Source: Mesorhizobium sp. M1B.F.Ca.ET.045.04.1.1 (lineage in GTDB: Bacteria > Pseudomonadota > Alphaproteobacteria > Rhizobiales > Rhizobiaceae). From it: a DNA stretch of 64,000 nucleotides. Positions 8,337-16,841 of the stretch are shown in pieces (within the stretch, counting starts at the first letter, position 1; every line of letters starts with the position of its first letter). Where the stretch lies: NCBI RefSeq assembly GCF_003952465.1, contig NZ_CP034448.1, positions 6,053,001 to 6,117,000 of the forward strand, read 5' to 3'. A program made the position numbers and the translations under genes. The notes below the pieces were generated by a model. That model made no database searches. It was not told where the DNA came from and saw only the letters and a program-made list of their open reading frames with translations.

Positions 8337-9166
8337 CCCGCCTCCAGATCGCTCGATGCGAGATCGTAGGTTGTCAGCGCGGGATCATGGCACAGCATCA
8401 CCTCGCCGCCGGCAGCGAGGAAGCGGCGCAGCATGGCGCTGGTCGGCTCTATCGCCGCGGCATCCTCGGCAATCAGCGTGGCCGGGAAGCCGGGCGTGCG
8501 TTTTTCCGTCAAGGCGGAGAGCAGCCATTGCACATCGACGGCGTAGAGGAACGGCCGATCGATCCGGGCAAAGAGCAGGCCGAACTGGCCATCGGCATGG
8601 CCAGGAAGATCGACGGCGATGACGCTGCCGTCGCCGAAGAGGTCCACGCCGCCGGGAATGTCATTGCGTGCTTCGACGTCCGGCTTGGAGGACAGGCCGT
8701 CCAACCGCGTTTCGAAATCCGGCGGAAAGAGCTCGGTGAAGACGCCGTGGCGCACGTTCTGCCGCGGCGTGCGCGCCTTGGCGTGGGCCCAGGCAGCGTC
8801 GCTGGCGATGAAGCGGGCGTTGCGAAACAGCGACAGTCCGGAAATGTGGTCGGCATGGAAATGCGTGACGATGACGGTGCTGATGTCATCCGGCGACAAG
8901 CCGAAACGCCTCAGCACCGGCGAGACCTGTTCGGCGGCGTTAAGCTCGGGCTTCAGCAGCGCGCCGTAGAGGCGCAGCATCCGGCCTCGTCGCTCTCCTG
9001 AAAGCGCTTCCGGCGTATAGCCGGTATCGACCAGCACCGGCCCTGCAACGGGATGAAAGATCAGCCCGTAGCGGACGCGCAGCCGCACGCTTTGCCAGCT
9101 GCCGCCGTGCAGGATCAGCCGCTCGGCGGCGCTGACCCAGGCGCTGTTGGCGAAGACGATCTTCAT
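8333..9166 (-). CDS. Metallo-beta-lactamase fold hydrolase, AHL-lactonase-like
   Basis: 277 residues. The dinuclear zinc motif THFHADH lies at 101-107, with the later ligands in PGHADGQ, YAVDVQW and CHDPAL, so the metal site is complete. The order and local sequence (PGHADGQFGLL, then AVD, then CHD) resemble N-acyl-homoserine lactonases such as AiiA/AttM more than thioesterase-type members. It could open a lactone, hydrolyse an acyl thioester or edit the pathway product. It overlaps the epimerase and ligase genes by four bases each. No signal peptide, so cytoplasmic. Confidence 0.82.
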   Translation of the reverse strand: MKIVFANSAWVSAAERLILHGGSWQSVRLRVRYGLIFHPVAGPVLVDTGYTPEALSGERRGRMLRLYGALLKPELNAAEQVSPVLRRFGLSPDDISTVIVTHFHADHISGLSLFRNARFIASDAAWAHAKARTPRQNVRHGVFTELFPPDFETRLDGLSSKPDVEARNDIPGGVDLFGDGSVIAVDLPGHADGQFGLLFARIDRPFLYAVDVQWLLSALTEKRTPGFPATLIAEDAAAIEPTSAMLRRFLAAGGEVMLCHDPALTTYDLASSDLEAG

Positions 9167-10143
9167 GCGACACCTGTGGCGAAGGTGCGGTCGAGCCCCT
9201 CTTCGAAAGAGATTTTGGGCGTCCAGCCGAGCACGCGTCTCGCCTTGGAAAGATCGAGGCTTTGGGCATAGGCGAAGAGGCCGAGCCCGTAGCGGGTGAC
9301 CGGCGGCTCGGGCCGGCCGGGCAGCCTGAGCGCCACCGTTTCCATCAGGCCCGCCGCGAGCATGGCCGGCAGCAGCGGCATCGGCCGCCAGCGCGCCTTG
9401 AGCCCGGCGCGGACGCAGGCCTCGTCGGCGATGCGGCGCACCGGCAGCACCTCGCCGCCGGAGATGTTGAAGATCTGACCCTCGGCCTCCTTCGGCGCCG
9501 TAAGCACCGCGATGACCGCATCGACGACATCGTCGACATGGGTGAGATCGATCGAAGCCTTGCCGCCGCGGAACAGCGGCAGCGGCCGGCTCTTCGCCGC
9601 CTTGAGCAGGCGCGGCAGCAAAGCGCGATCGCCGGCGCCGTAAATGCCGCGCGGCCGCAGCACCACGGGGTGGACCGCAGGTGCGGCGAGCACGAGCTTC
9701 TCCGCCTCGCGCTTGGTGCGGGCGTAGTGGTTGACCGGATCGGGCAAAGCCGTGTCCTCGGTCAGGCCGAGCTGGTCGCGAAATGCAAAGCAGACGGACG
9801 GGCTGGAGATGTGGACGAAGCGGCTGGTGCCCTGGCGCTTGGCGAAATCGACGAGGTTCAGTGTTGCCGCGACATTGGCCGCCACGAAATCCTGCAGCCG
9901 GCCGAAAGGCGACGAGAGTGCCGCGCAATGGATGATCCGCTCAACCCTGTCGAGCCTTGGATCGCACGCGCCATCGAGCGGCTGCGCAAGATCATGGCGG
10001 ATGATGCGATGGCCGGCGGCCTCCAGCGCGGCGCAGCGTGCCGCATCGCGGCCGAGACCTAACGCCAGCGTGCCCGAAGCCGCCAGCCGCGCCAGCACGT
10101 GGGAGCCGAGAAAACCGCTGGCGCCGGTAACAAGCACGACCAT
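9163..10143 (-). CDS. NAD(P)-dependent epimerase/dehydratase (extended SDR)
   Basis: 326 residues from ATG at 10143. The Rossmann motif GASGFLG (residues 7-13), HISSPSV with the active-site serine (113-114) and catalytic YxxxK (Tyr140, Lys144) are all present, followed by the RPRGIYGAGD segment of extended SDRs. The family includes sugar epimerases, 3-beta-hydroxysteroid dehydrogenases and OleD, which reduces the beta-keto acid made by OleA. Beside a ketosynthase III an OleD-like ketoreduction is an attractive reading, but this is inference. Confidence 0.82.
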   Translation of the reverse strand: MVVLVTGASGFLGSHVLARLAASGTLALGLGRDAARCAALEAAGHRIIRHDLAQPLDGACDPRLDRVERIIHCAALSSPFGRLQDFVAANVAATLNLVDFAKRQGTSRFVHISSPSVCFAFRDQLGLTEDTALPDPVNHYARTKREAEKLVLAAPAVHPVVLRPRGIYGAGDRALLPRLLKAAKSRPLPLFRGGKASIDLTHVDDVVDAVIAVLTAPKEAEGQIFNISGGEVLPVRRIADEACVRAGLKARWRPMPLLPAMLAAGLMETVALRLPGRPEPPVTRYGLGLFAYAQSLDLSKARRVLGWTPKISFEEGLDRTFATGVA

Positions 10144-10145
10144 CG

Positions 10146-11135
10146 TCAGACTTCCAGCGCCATGCCGCCGAAGGAAACGCCGGCGGATGTGCCTAGCAAG
10201 AGCAGCTTCATGCCGGGCGTCACGCGGCCGTCGCGGCGGGCGATGTCGAGCGCGAAGGGAATGGAGGCCGCGATCTGGTTGCCGAAGCGGTCCGCGATGT
10301 CTACGAGCTTTTCCGGCGCGAAGCCAGTCTGGCGCGCCATGTGTGCCAACGCGAATGGGCTGGCCTGATGCGGCACGACGAGATCGACATCCTGATGCCG
10401 CCAGCCGGCGCGCTCCAGCAGGGCGGCGACGAAGCTGTTGAAATGGCGCGAGGTCAGCCGGAACAATTCCTTGCCGTCCATGTGGAAAAGGCTGTGGCGG
10501 GCGAACTCCTCCGGCTCCTTGCGGAAATCGAAACGTGTGCCGCCGGCGCCGATGCCGCAGGCTTCCCAGGCCGACGGGTAGGTGCGCATCAGGCTCGCCG
10601 CCACGCTGCCCTCGCCCGGCTTGGCCCTGCGCAGCACGGCAGCCGCCGCGCCATCGCCGAAGAGTGCCGCGACCTCCGGCGCGTCCCGCCACGGCAGCGC
10701 GCGCGAGGCGATCTCGGCGGAAAACACCAGCGCCGTCTCGCACTGCCCGGCCTCGATCATGCGGCCGGCGGTTTCGAAGGCGGTGAGGAAGCCAAGGCAG
10801 GTGCTGTTGACGTCGAAGGCGGCTGCCGAACCATCGGCGAGCCCGAGGCGATGCATGACCAGAGGCGCCGTCGCCGGCAGCGGCTGGTAGGGCACGCCGC
10901 AGCCGCCGATGATGAGATCGACGGCGCTGGGCTCGAGGCTGGCATCAGCAATCGCAAGGCGCGCGGCAGCGCAGGCCAGATCGATCTGCGATTCGTCCCC
11001 GCAGACATAGCGTTGTACGACACCGGTGGCGCCGTCGAGCGCGCCCCGGCCGAGGCCAAGCCTCTCCTCCAGGGCGCTCGTGGTGACGCACTCTGCCGGC
11101 ACCGCCCTGCCGGTTCCGACGATTCTGATCCGCAT
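10146..11135 (-). CDS. 3-oxoacyl-ACP synthase III-like ketosynthase (FabH/OleA type)
   Basis: 329 residues from ATG at 11135; an in-frame GTG at 11153 is an alternative, as GGGGGAGG abuts the ATG too closely for a normal ribosome site. The thiolase-fold triad is intact: Cys113 in NSTCLGF, His256 in PHQAS, Asn286 in FGNQIAASIP. The CLGF context is closer to OleA and secondary-metabolite KAS III than to housekeeping FabH (usually ACSGF). It would condense an acyl-CoA or acyl-ACP with a second acyl unit. First gene of the six-gene operon, so it probably supplies the backbone. Confidence 0.85.
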   Translation of the reverse strand: MRIRIVGTGRAVPAECVTTSALEERLGLGRGALDGATGVVQRYVCGDESQIDLACAAARLAIADASLEPSAVDLIIGGCGVPYQPLPATAPLVMHRLGLADGSAAAFDVNSTCLGFLTAFETAGRMIEAGQCETALVFSAEIASRALPWRDAPEVAALFGDGAAAAVLRRAKPGEGSVAASLMRTYPSAWEACGIGAGGTRFDFRKEPEEFARHSLFHMDGKELFRLTSRHFNSFVAALLERAGWRHQDVDLVVPHQASPFALAHMARQTGFAPEKLVDIADRFGNQIAASIPFALDIARRDGRVTPGMKLLLLGTSAGVSFGGMALEV

Positions 11136-11244
11136 CCTCCCCCATGCGTGCACTCGCGTCTATCTAAACCAAAATGTGGATCAGGTGCGATGGCAACGAT
11201 TCTGTCGAGGGGATAAAAACGCCGGCGGTTTTTCACTATCGCAG

Positions 11245-11436
11245 GTCGGCGCCGCCCCTCATTGCCCTGCCGGGCATTTCTCCCCGTATAGTGACGGGGA
11301 GAAAGAAGCCGTGATCGACGGTTTCGCCAATCGTCGGGATGGCCAAGAAATGGTGCTGTGGCGGCGGCCAGTTCCCTTCTCCCCGTCACTATACGGGGAG
11401 AAGGTGCCGGCAGGCGGATGAGGGGCAGCGCCGACG
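11245..11436. repeat. Mosaic palindromic repeat, copy 2 (TATAGTGACGGGG arm variant)
   Basis: Outer arms are nearly perfect inverted copies (GTCGGCGCCGCCCCTCAT against ATGAGGGGCAGCGCCGAC). Inner arms read CTCCCCGTATAGTGACGGGGAG and CTCCCCGTCACTATACGGGGAG. It differs in sequence from the other copies but has the same design of two inverted arms around a spacer. It lies between the alpha/beta hydrolase stop and the ketosynthase start, leaving about 110 bp for the operon promoter. Confidence 0.8.
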
Positions 11437-11453
11437 TCCGATGCCTTGCGTTT

Positions 11454-12251
11454 CTATCGCGCGATAAGAAACCGCGTCACCGCCTCCATGAACTCCACTG
11501 GGCGCTCGACATTGAGCAGATGGACGCCGGGAAGCAGCACAAGCTCGGCGCCGGGGATTGCCGCCGCGATCGCCTCGCTGTGGCTTGCCAGCGTCACCTT
11601 GTCGTCCTCTCCGCCGATGACCAGTGTCGGCGCGGTGATCAGCGAAATCGGGCGGCGCAGGTCGGCGTCGCGCACAGCGGCGAAGCACCCGGCGAGCCCT
11701 TGCGGCGACATGGCGAGGATCGCGGCGTGGAATTCCTCGACCGTCTCGTTCTCGCCGGCAAGCATCGAAGGCGGGAACCAGTTGCGCATGAACATGTCCG
11801 CGGTGGCCGACAGGTCACTGGCTGAAAGCACGTTGCGTATCTGCTCGTCGAAATAGGATGCCGGCCCAAGATGCGGCGAGGTGTTGGAGAGGATCAGGCG
11901 CTCGATGCGCTCCGGCGCATGGATGCCCAGCCACTGGCCGACGAAGCCGCCCAGCGACAGGCCAAGGAAATGCACACGGGCAGGCCTGAGGAAATCGAGC
12001 AGTTCCAGCACATCTCGCCCGAGACGGTCGAGCGAATAGGCGCCGGCCGGCGCATCGGAGCCGCCATGGCCGCGAAAATCATAGCGCAGCACCCGGAAGG
12101 ATTTGGCGAGTTCAGCAACCTGGCCGTCCCACATGTGCAGTGTCGTGGCGATCGAATTGGACAGCACAAGCACCGGCCGGCCTTCTGGCCCGTCGAGTCT
12201 GTAGGCGATGCGGGCACCGTCGCCGGTCGTGAAATGAAGTGTTTCGGTCAT
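11454..12251 (-). CDS. Alpha/beta hydrolase, 3-oxoadipate enol-lactonase-like
   Basis: 265 residues from ATG at 12251, preceded by GAGGA at good spacing. The oxyanion region precedes DFRGHGGSD; the nucleophile elbow is GLSLGG, the acid is in GGEDDKVT and the catalytic histidine in GVHLLNVE. The length and these segments match PcaD-type enol-lactonases, but no other protocatechuate genes are nearby, so a general esterase or lactonase role is equally possible. It is divergent from a LysR gene and on the same strand as the ketosynthase operon, 318 bases upstream of it with a repeat between. Confidence 0.8.
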   Translation of the reverse strand: MTETLHFTTGDGARIAYRLDGPEGRPVLVLSNSIATTLHMWDGQVAELAKSFRVLRYDFRGHGGSDAPAGAYSLDRLGRDVLELLDFLRPARVHFLGLSLGGFVGQWLGIHAPERIERLILSNTSPHLGPASYFDEQIRNVLSASDLSATADMFMRNWFPPSMLAGENETVEEFHAAILAMSPQGLAGCFAAVRDADLRRPISLITAPTLVIGGEDDKVTLASHSEAIAAAIPGAELVLLPGVHLLNVERPVEFMEAVTRFLIAR

Positions 12252-12370
12252 TTTGGTCCTCATCCTGTTTGGCGGGAAGTCGTCCCGCGTCAGTTCGATG
12301 AGGAAGCTAGGTCTGGTTACTATCGAAGAAAATTACTATGATTTGACAATCTCTGTAGGATATTTCGACA
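12252..12370. promoter_or_regulatory. Divergent promoter region of the hydrolase and LysR genes
   Basis: The 119-bp gap is AT-richer than its surroundings. It holds a direct repeat TTACTAT (12317-12323 and 12333-12339) and a consensus-like TTGACA (12343-12348) reading toward the LysR gene; no good -10 is placed after it. A LysR-type operator in this gap is likely from context, but the exact site is not certain. Confidence 0.4.
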
Positions 12371-13291
12371 TTGCACGATCTGAAACTCCACGACCTGAGG
12401 TGCTTCGACGCTGTGGCGAGCGAGGGCAGCTTTCAGGCCGCCGCGCTTGTCCTGAGCCGGACGCATCCTTCCGTCTTCGCCGCGGTCGCACGACTGGAAG
12501 AGCAGCTCGGCCTCGCCCTGCTCGACCGCAGCGGCTATCGCGTGAGCCTGACGGAGGAAGGCCGCCTGTTCCACAGCCGCGCCCGGCTGGCGCTGCGTGA
12601 GCTCGAACATCTTCAGAGCTATGCGGGGCAGCTGGCGAGCGGCGAGGAGACTGTCCTGCGTGTGGTAATGGGCGACGTCTGCCCGAGGCCTAGAATCCTC
12701 GGCCTGCTCAGCCGCTTCTTCGCCGAGCGGCCCCGCACGCGCCTGCACCTGGAATACGAGGCGATCAGCGGGCCGGTCGAACGGCTGATGGACGGCGAGG
12801 CCGATCTCGTCTTCCACCGCGCCAATCCGTCCGATCCGCGTCTCGACGGGATCGATCTTTGCCAGGTGAACTTCGTTCCGGTAGTGGCACCGGGCTTCCT
12901 GCCCTTCGACAGGAAGCATGACATCACCCCGGAAGCGATGCGGCCCTTCACCCAATGCGTGATCCGCGATACCGCGCGGCGCCCCTCGCCAGAGAATTTC
13001 TTCGTCATCGACGGCGCGCACTCCTGCTCGACGCCGGATCACATGATGAAGAAGGAGCTGATCCTGCACGGGCTTGCCTGGGGCCATTTGCCCGAGTGGC
13101 TGATCGAGGATGAATTGCGCGACGGGCGGCTGATCTCCATCGCCGGCAGACACATTCCCGGCCGCGCCGAGACGGTCGCAGCGGTACGGCGACGCGACCG
13201 GCCACACGGGCCGGTGGCCGAGGCGTTGTGGCTTCATTTGCAGGCGCAGGGACGCGACCAAACCCTAGAGGATCGGGGCAGCGTTGCTTAA
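12371..13291 (+). CDS. LysR family transcriptional regulator
   Basis: 306 residues starting at TTG. The N-terminal winged helix-turn-helix is clear (LHDLRCFDAVASEGSFQAAA, then LEEQLGLALLDRSG), followed by the periplasmic-binding-protein-like effector domain from about residue 95. As is usual for LysR proteins next to a divergent gene, it probably controls the alpha/beta hydrolase. Its 3' end overlaps the convergent holC gene by four bases. Confidence 0.85.
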   Translation: MHDLKLHDLRCFDAVASEGSFQAAALVLSRTHPSVFAAVARLEEQLGLALLDRSGYRVSLTEEGRLFHSRARLALRELEHLQSYAGQLASGEETVLRVVMGDVCPRPRILGLLSRFFAERPRTRLHLEYEAISGPVERLMDGEADLVFHRANPSDPRLDGIDLCQVNFVPVVAPGFLPFDRKHDITPEAMRPFTQCVIRDTARRPSPENFFVIDGAHSCSTPDHMMKKELILHGLAWGHLPEWLIEDELRDGRLISIAGRHIPGRAETVAAVRRRDRPHGPVAEALWLHLQAQGRDQTLEDRGSVA

Positions 13292-13737
13292 GCCTTGCGT
13301 TCCCACCGCCGGTCCGGCGTCTGCTGCCAGTAAGTGACGGCGTGGCCGGCCTCCTTCAAGGCCTTCCACTGGACCCGCGCGCCTTCCAATTGCGCCGCGT
13401 CATGGCCGTCGAACAGGAAGACGGCACGCTCGTAGCCGGAAAGCTCGGGCGGGTTGGCGCCATCGACGAGGAAGCGTATCTGCGCGGCATTGGGGTTGCC
13501 CTCGCCGGTGGTGAGCAGGATCGGCTGCTCAGCCGGATAGGCTTCGCGGTCGGTGGCATGCGCGAGGAAGGAATCGTCGCGAAAAGTCCACAGATGCTGG
13601 TCGAGCGCGTCGCGCCGGTCCTCGGTGCCGGTCTGCACGACTGCGCGCCAGCCGCGCTCGACGCTGCGCTCGAGGAGGCCCGGCAGCGCCTCCTCGAGCG
13701 TCGATTCCGTCAGGTGGTAGAACAGGATGTCGGCCAC
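13288..13737 (-). CDS. holC: DNA polymerase III subunit chi
   Basis: 149 residues from GTG at 13737 (VADILFYHLTES is the family N-terminus; the open frame further upstream overlaps pepA). HolC of alphaproteobacteria has this length and features such as RDDSFLAHA and VFLFDG near the C-terminus. It links the clamp loader to single-stranded DNA-binding protein. It lies 10 bases after pepA on the same strand, the usual pepA-holC pair, and is probably co-transcribed. Confidence 0.88.
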   Translation of the reverse strand: MADILFYHLTESTLEEALPGLLERSVERGWRAVVQTGTEDRRDALDQHLWTFRDDSFLAHATDREAYPAEQPILLTTGEGNPNAAQIRFLVDGANPPELSGYERAVFLFDGHDAAQLEGARVQWKALKEAGHAVTYWQQTPDRRWERKA

Positions 13738-13747
13738 CTTGAAAGCC

Positions 13748-15289
13748 TTACCCCTCGTGGTGGTCGCGCACCAGCCTATCGAGCAGCCTGACGCCGAAGC
13801 CGGAACCCCAGGACTGGTTGATCTCGCTCGCCGGTCCGCCCATCGCGGTGCCGGCAATGTCGAGATGCGCCCAGGGCGTGTCCTTGACGAAACGCTGCAG
13901 GAACTGGGCGGCGATGATGGCGCCGCCATAGCGGCCGCCGATGTTCTTCATGTCGGCATTCTTGGAATCGATCAGCTTGTCATATTCGGCGCCGAGCGGC
14001 ATGCGCCACAGCCGCTCCTGCGTCGCCTGGCCGGCGCCGGTCAGCTGGCCGGCCAGTTCGTCATTGTTGGAGAACAGGCCGGCATAATGCTGGCCGAGCG
14101 CGACCATGATAGCGCCGGTCAGGGTCGCCAGATTGACCATGAATTTCGGCTTGAAGCGGTCGTTGGTGTACCAGAGCGCATCGGCAAGCACGAGGCGCCC
14201 TTCAGCGTCGGTGTTGAGCACCTCGATGGTCTGTCCGGACATGGAGGTGACGATATCGCCCGGCCGCTGCGCGTGGCCGTCGACCGCGTTCTCGACCAGG
14301 CCGATGACGCCGACGACATTGGCCTTGGCCTTGCGGGCGGCCAGCGCGCTGATCAGCCCGGTGACGGCGGCCGCACCGCCCATGTCGCCCTTCATGTCCT
14401 CCATGCCCGAGGCCGGCTTCATCGAATTGCCGCCGGTATCGAAGGTGACGCCCTTGCCGACGAAGGCGATCGGCGCGTCCTTGGCCTTGCCGCCCTTCCA
14501 TTGCATGACGGCCATGCGGGCGCCGCGCGGCGAGCCTTGCGCGACGCCAAGCAGCGAACCCATGCCGAGCTTCTTCATCTCCTTCTCGGTGAGGATCTCG
14601 ACCGAGACGCCGAGGGCTTCCAATTCCCTGGCGCGGGCGGCGAACTCGACCGGCCCAAGCGCATTGGCCGGCTCGTTGACCAAGTCGCGCGCCAAAAGCA
14701 CGCCGCCGATCACCGCCTCTTCCTCCGCGAAGGCTTTTTTCGCGGCGGACGGGTCGGTGCAGTGGATGGTTATCTTGACGGGCTTCGCCGTGTCGGCCTT
14801 TTTGGCCTCCGCCCCCTTGGCGCCGGCCCCTTTGGCGTCAGATTGGCCCTCTTCCTTGTCCTTCCTGGTCTTGTACTTGTCGAAGCCATAGCTGCGCAGG
14901 AGGATGCCGGCGGCAAGGTTCGCCGCCTGCCTGCCGTCCGGCTGGAGCTCTGGCAGATCGAGGATCACGGCGGCTTCGGTCGCCTTGCGCAGCGAAGCCG
15001 CAACGGCGCCGCCGAGCTTCAGCCAGGCATAGTCGTCGAGGCTGGCGACCTTGCCGGCGCCGATCGCGACCAGCCGGTCCACCGAGGTCCCTTCCGGCGC
15101 CAGTACCTCGGCCGAGCTCGCGAACCTGCCGGAGAAATCGGCGACCGGAAACGCGCGAGCAAGCGCACCCGCCGGGTCGCATGCCTTCGCGGCCTCGCCA
15201 AGGCCGCCGCCGTCGGCCGCGAGCACGAAGACGCTGCCTTTTTTCGGCGCGGCGAATTTGGCGAAGGCAATCGAAGGTCTCGAAGTCAT
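13748..15289 (-). CDS. pepA: Leucyl aminopeptidase (M17)
   Basis: 513 residues. The M17 catalytic domain has the metal and active-site segments FVGKGVTFDTGG, MEDMKGDMGGAAAV and the signature NTDAEGRL, all with the expected Lys, Asp, Glu and Arg residues. A lysine/alanine-rich linker at about residues 148-170 (DAKGAGAKGAEAKKAD) lies between the N-terminal and catalytic domains and is longer than in E. coli PepA. A cytoplasmic two-metal exopeptidase; DNA-binding roles known in E. coli cannot be assumed. Confidence 0.93.
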   Translation of the reverse strand: MTSRPSIAFAKFAAPKKGSVFVLAADGGGLGEAAKACDPAGALARAFPVADFSGRFASSAEVLAPEGTSVDRLVAIGAGKVASLDDYAWLKLGGAVAASLRKATEAAVILDLPELQPDGRQAANLAAGILLRSYGFDKYKTRKDKEEGQSDAKGAGAKGAEAKKADTAKPVKITIHCTDPSAAKKAFAEEEAVIGGVLLARDLVNEPANALGPVEFAARARELEALGVSVEILTEKEMKKLGMGSLLGVAQGSPRGARMAVMQWKGGKAKDAPIAFVGKGVTFDTGGNSMKPASGMEDMKGDMGGAAAVTGLISALAARKAKANVVGVIGLVENAVDGHAQRPGDIVTSMSGQTIEVLNTDAEGRLVLADALWYTNDRFKPKFMVNLATLTGAIMVALGQHYAGLFSNNDELAGQLTGAGQATQERLWRMPLGAEYDKLIDSKNADMKNIGGRYGGAIIAAQFLQRFVKDTPWAHLDIAGTAMGGPASEINQSWGSGFGVRLLDRLVRDHHEG

Positions 15290-15639
15290 CAGATCCTGCT
15301 TTCGGGGTGAGGCGCCGCGAACCGGCTTTCAAGCGTGCGCGACATTTGGTCGTTTTCGGGCATTTGGCAAGACTTTGGCCGAAATCACTGTCTATATCGG
15401 CGTCGAAACCAACGAAGGATTCGTCGCGGCAAGAGGTAAGCTTCCTGCCGCAACCTGTTGTTAACCATCAATGTTTCGCATTTCTTATCCATTGACGCGG
15501 ACACTCCGCCGCGCCGGGGCGCGTGGCGTGGGAGCGACAAACCAGATGAGCCGCCTATGGACCCGGTTGTGCGGGCGTCACCGGATGACTACCTTGTCGG
15601 CGGGCATGATGCCGTTCGGCACAATCGAGAAAAGCCTTC
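15290..15639. other. Divergent intergenic region pepA/lptF
   Basis: 350 bp without a supported gene. It must hold the promoters of pepA-holC and of the lptFGD operon. No repeat element or clear operator is visible; the stretch near 15460-15510 is AT-richer than average and is the likeliest promoter core. Confidence 0.5.
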
Positions 15640-16839
15640 ATGAAGGTCGTTGAACGCTACATCATGCGTCGCACCGCTGCGATGTTCCTGGCGGCGCTGG
15701 TCTGGACGCTGGCGATCGTGTGGACGACGCAGGTGCTCGCCAAGATCGACCTCGTCACCGACAGCGGCCAGTCGGCGCTGACCTTCTTCGAAGTCGCGGC
15801 CCTGATCATCCCTTCGATCATTCCGATCGTTGTGCCGTTCGCGCTGGTGGTCGCGGTGGCGCAGACGCTAAGCGCCATGAATACGGATTCGGAACTGGCG
15901 GTGATCAACGCGGCCGGCGCCTCGCGCTGGACGATCGCGCGGCCGATCCTCCTGCTGGCGCTGGCGGCAAGCGTCTTTTCCTTCGCCGTCGACAACGGCG
16001 TCGACCCTTATGCCAGGCAGAAGAACCGCCAGCTGGTGGCAGCCTCGCGCGCCGACCTCTTGTCACTGATCATCCAGGAAGGCACTTTCCGCAAGATTGA
16101 CGACGGCCTGTTCCTGCAGATCGGCGAACGGCTCCCGGACAACAAGCTCGGCGGCATCTTCGTCGCCGATTCGCGCGAGGAAGGCGCCAACCTCACCTAC
16201 TACGCCAAGACCGGCAGCATCGTCGAAAAAGGCGACGAGAAGGTGCTGATGATGAATGACGGCGTCATCAACCGCAAATCGGTGACTGGCGACCTCTCCG
16301 TCATCCGCTTCACCTCCTACGCCTTCGACCTGTCGGCCTTCATGTCGGCGGCGAACGAAATCACGCTGCTGCCAAAGGACCGGACGACGCAATATCTGCT
16401 CAATCCGGATCCCAACGACAGGATGTTCCAGCGCCAACCCGGCAGCTACACGGCCGAGCTCGACCAGCGTTTCTCCGAGTGGTCCTATTCGCTGGTGTTC
16501 GCGCTGATCGCGCTCGCCGTGGCCGTCGACGCACGCTCGCACCGCGAGGCGCGCATCCATCCGCTGATCACGGCAATCGCAGTCGCCCTTTTCGTGCGCT
16601 GGCTGGGTTTCTTCGCCGCGGGCAAGGCCGACAAGGTCTGGTACTACGCCTATATGGTCTATGCCGTGCCGATCGTGGCATCGGCGATCTCCGTCTGGTT
16701 CATCGTCTCCTCGCGAAGCATGGAACTGCCGTCCGCCTGGGCCGACTGGATGACGAATCTCGCCGGCCGCGCCGGCGAGGGCTGGACCGCGCTCCGGCTG
16801 TGGTTCGCCCGGCGCGGCACCTCCGGCCAGGGAGCCTGA
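15640..16839 (+). CDS. lptF: LPS export ABC transporter permease LptF
   Basis: 399 residues. The YjgP/YjgQ fold is seen: three predicted transmembrane helices in the N-terminal ~125 residues, a periplasmic jellyroll domain (about 130-280) and three helices at the C-terminus. INAAGASRW is the cytoplasmic coupling segment contacting LptB. With LptG it extracts lipopolysaccharide from the inner membrane. It is followed after two bases by lptG and then lptD, an LPS-transport operon typical of Rhizobiales; lptB is not in the window. Confidence 0.93.
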   Translation: MKVVERYIMRRTAAMFLAALVWTLAIVWTTQVLAKIDLVTDSGQSALTFFEVAALIIPSIIPIVVPFALVVAVAQTLSAMNTDSELAVINAAGASRWTIARPILLLALAASVFSFAVDNGVDPYARQKNRQLVAASRADLLSLIIQEGTFRKIDDGLFLQIGERLPDNKLGGIFVADSREEGANLTYYAKTGSIVEKGDEKVLMMNDGVINRKSVTGDLSVIRFTSYAFDLSAFMSAANEITLLPKDRTTQYLLNPDPNDRMFQRQPGSYTAELDQRFSEWSYSLVFALIALAVAVDARSHREARIHPLITAIAVALFVRWLGFFAAGKADKVWYYAYMVYAVPIVASAISVWFIVSSRSMELPSAWADWMTNLAGRAGEGWTALRLWFARRGTSGQGA

Positions 16840-16841
16840 CG

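Noticed and set aside
11245..11436. Repeat that could be taken for a CRISPR unit
   Set aside because: It is a single two-armed palindrome, not a series of equal repeats with equal spacers; no cas genes are present.
11454..12251. Assigning the alpha/beta hydrolase as pcaD or as OleB of the ketosynthase operon
   Set aside because: No other protocatechuate genes are nearby, and the gene is separated from the operon by a repeat and has its own divergent LysR regulator.
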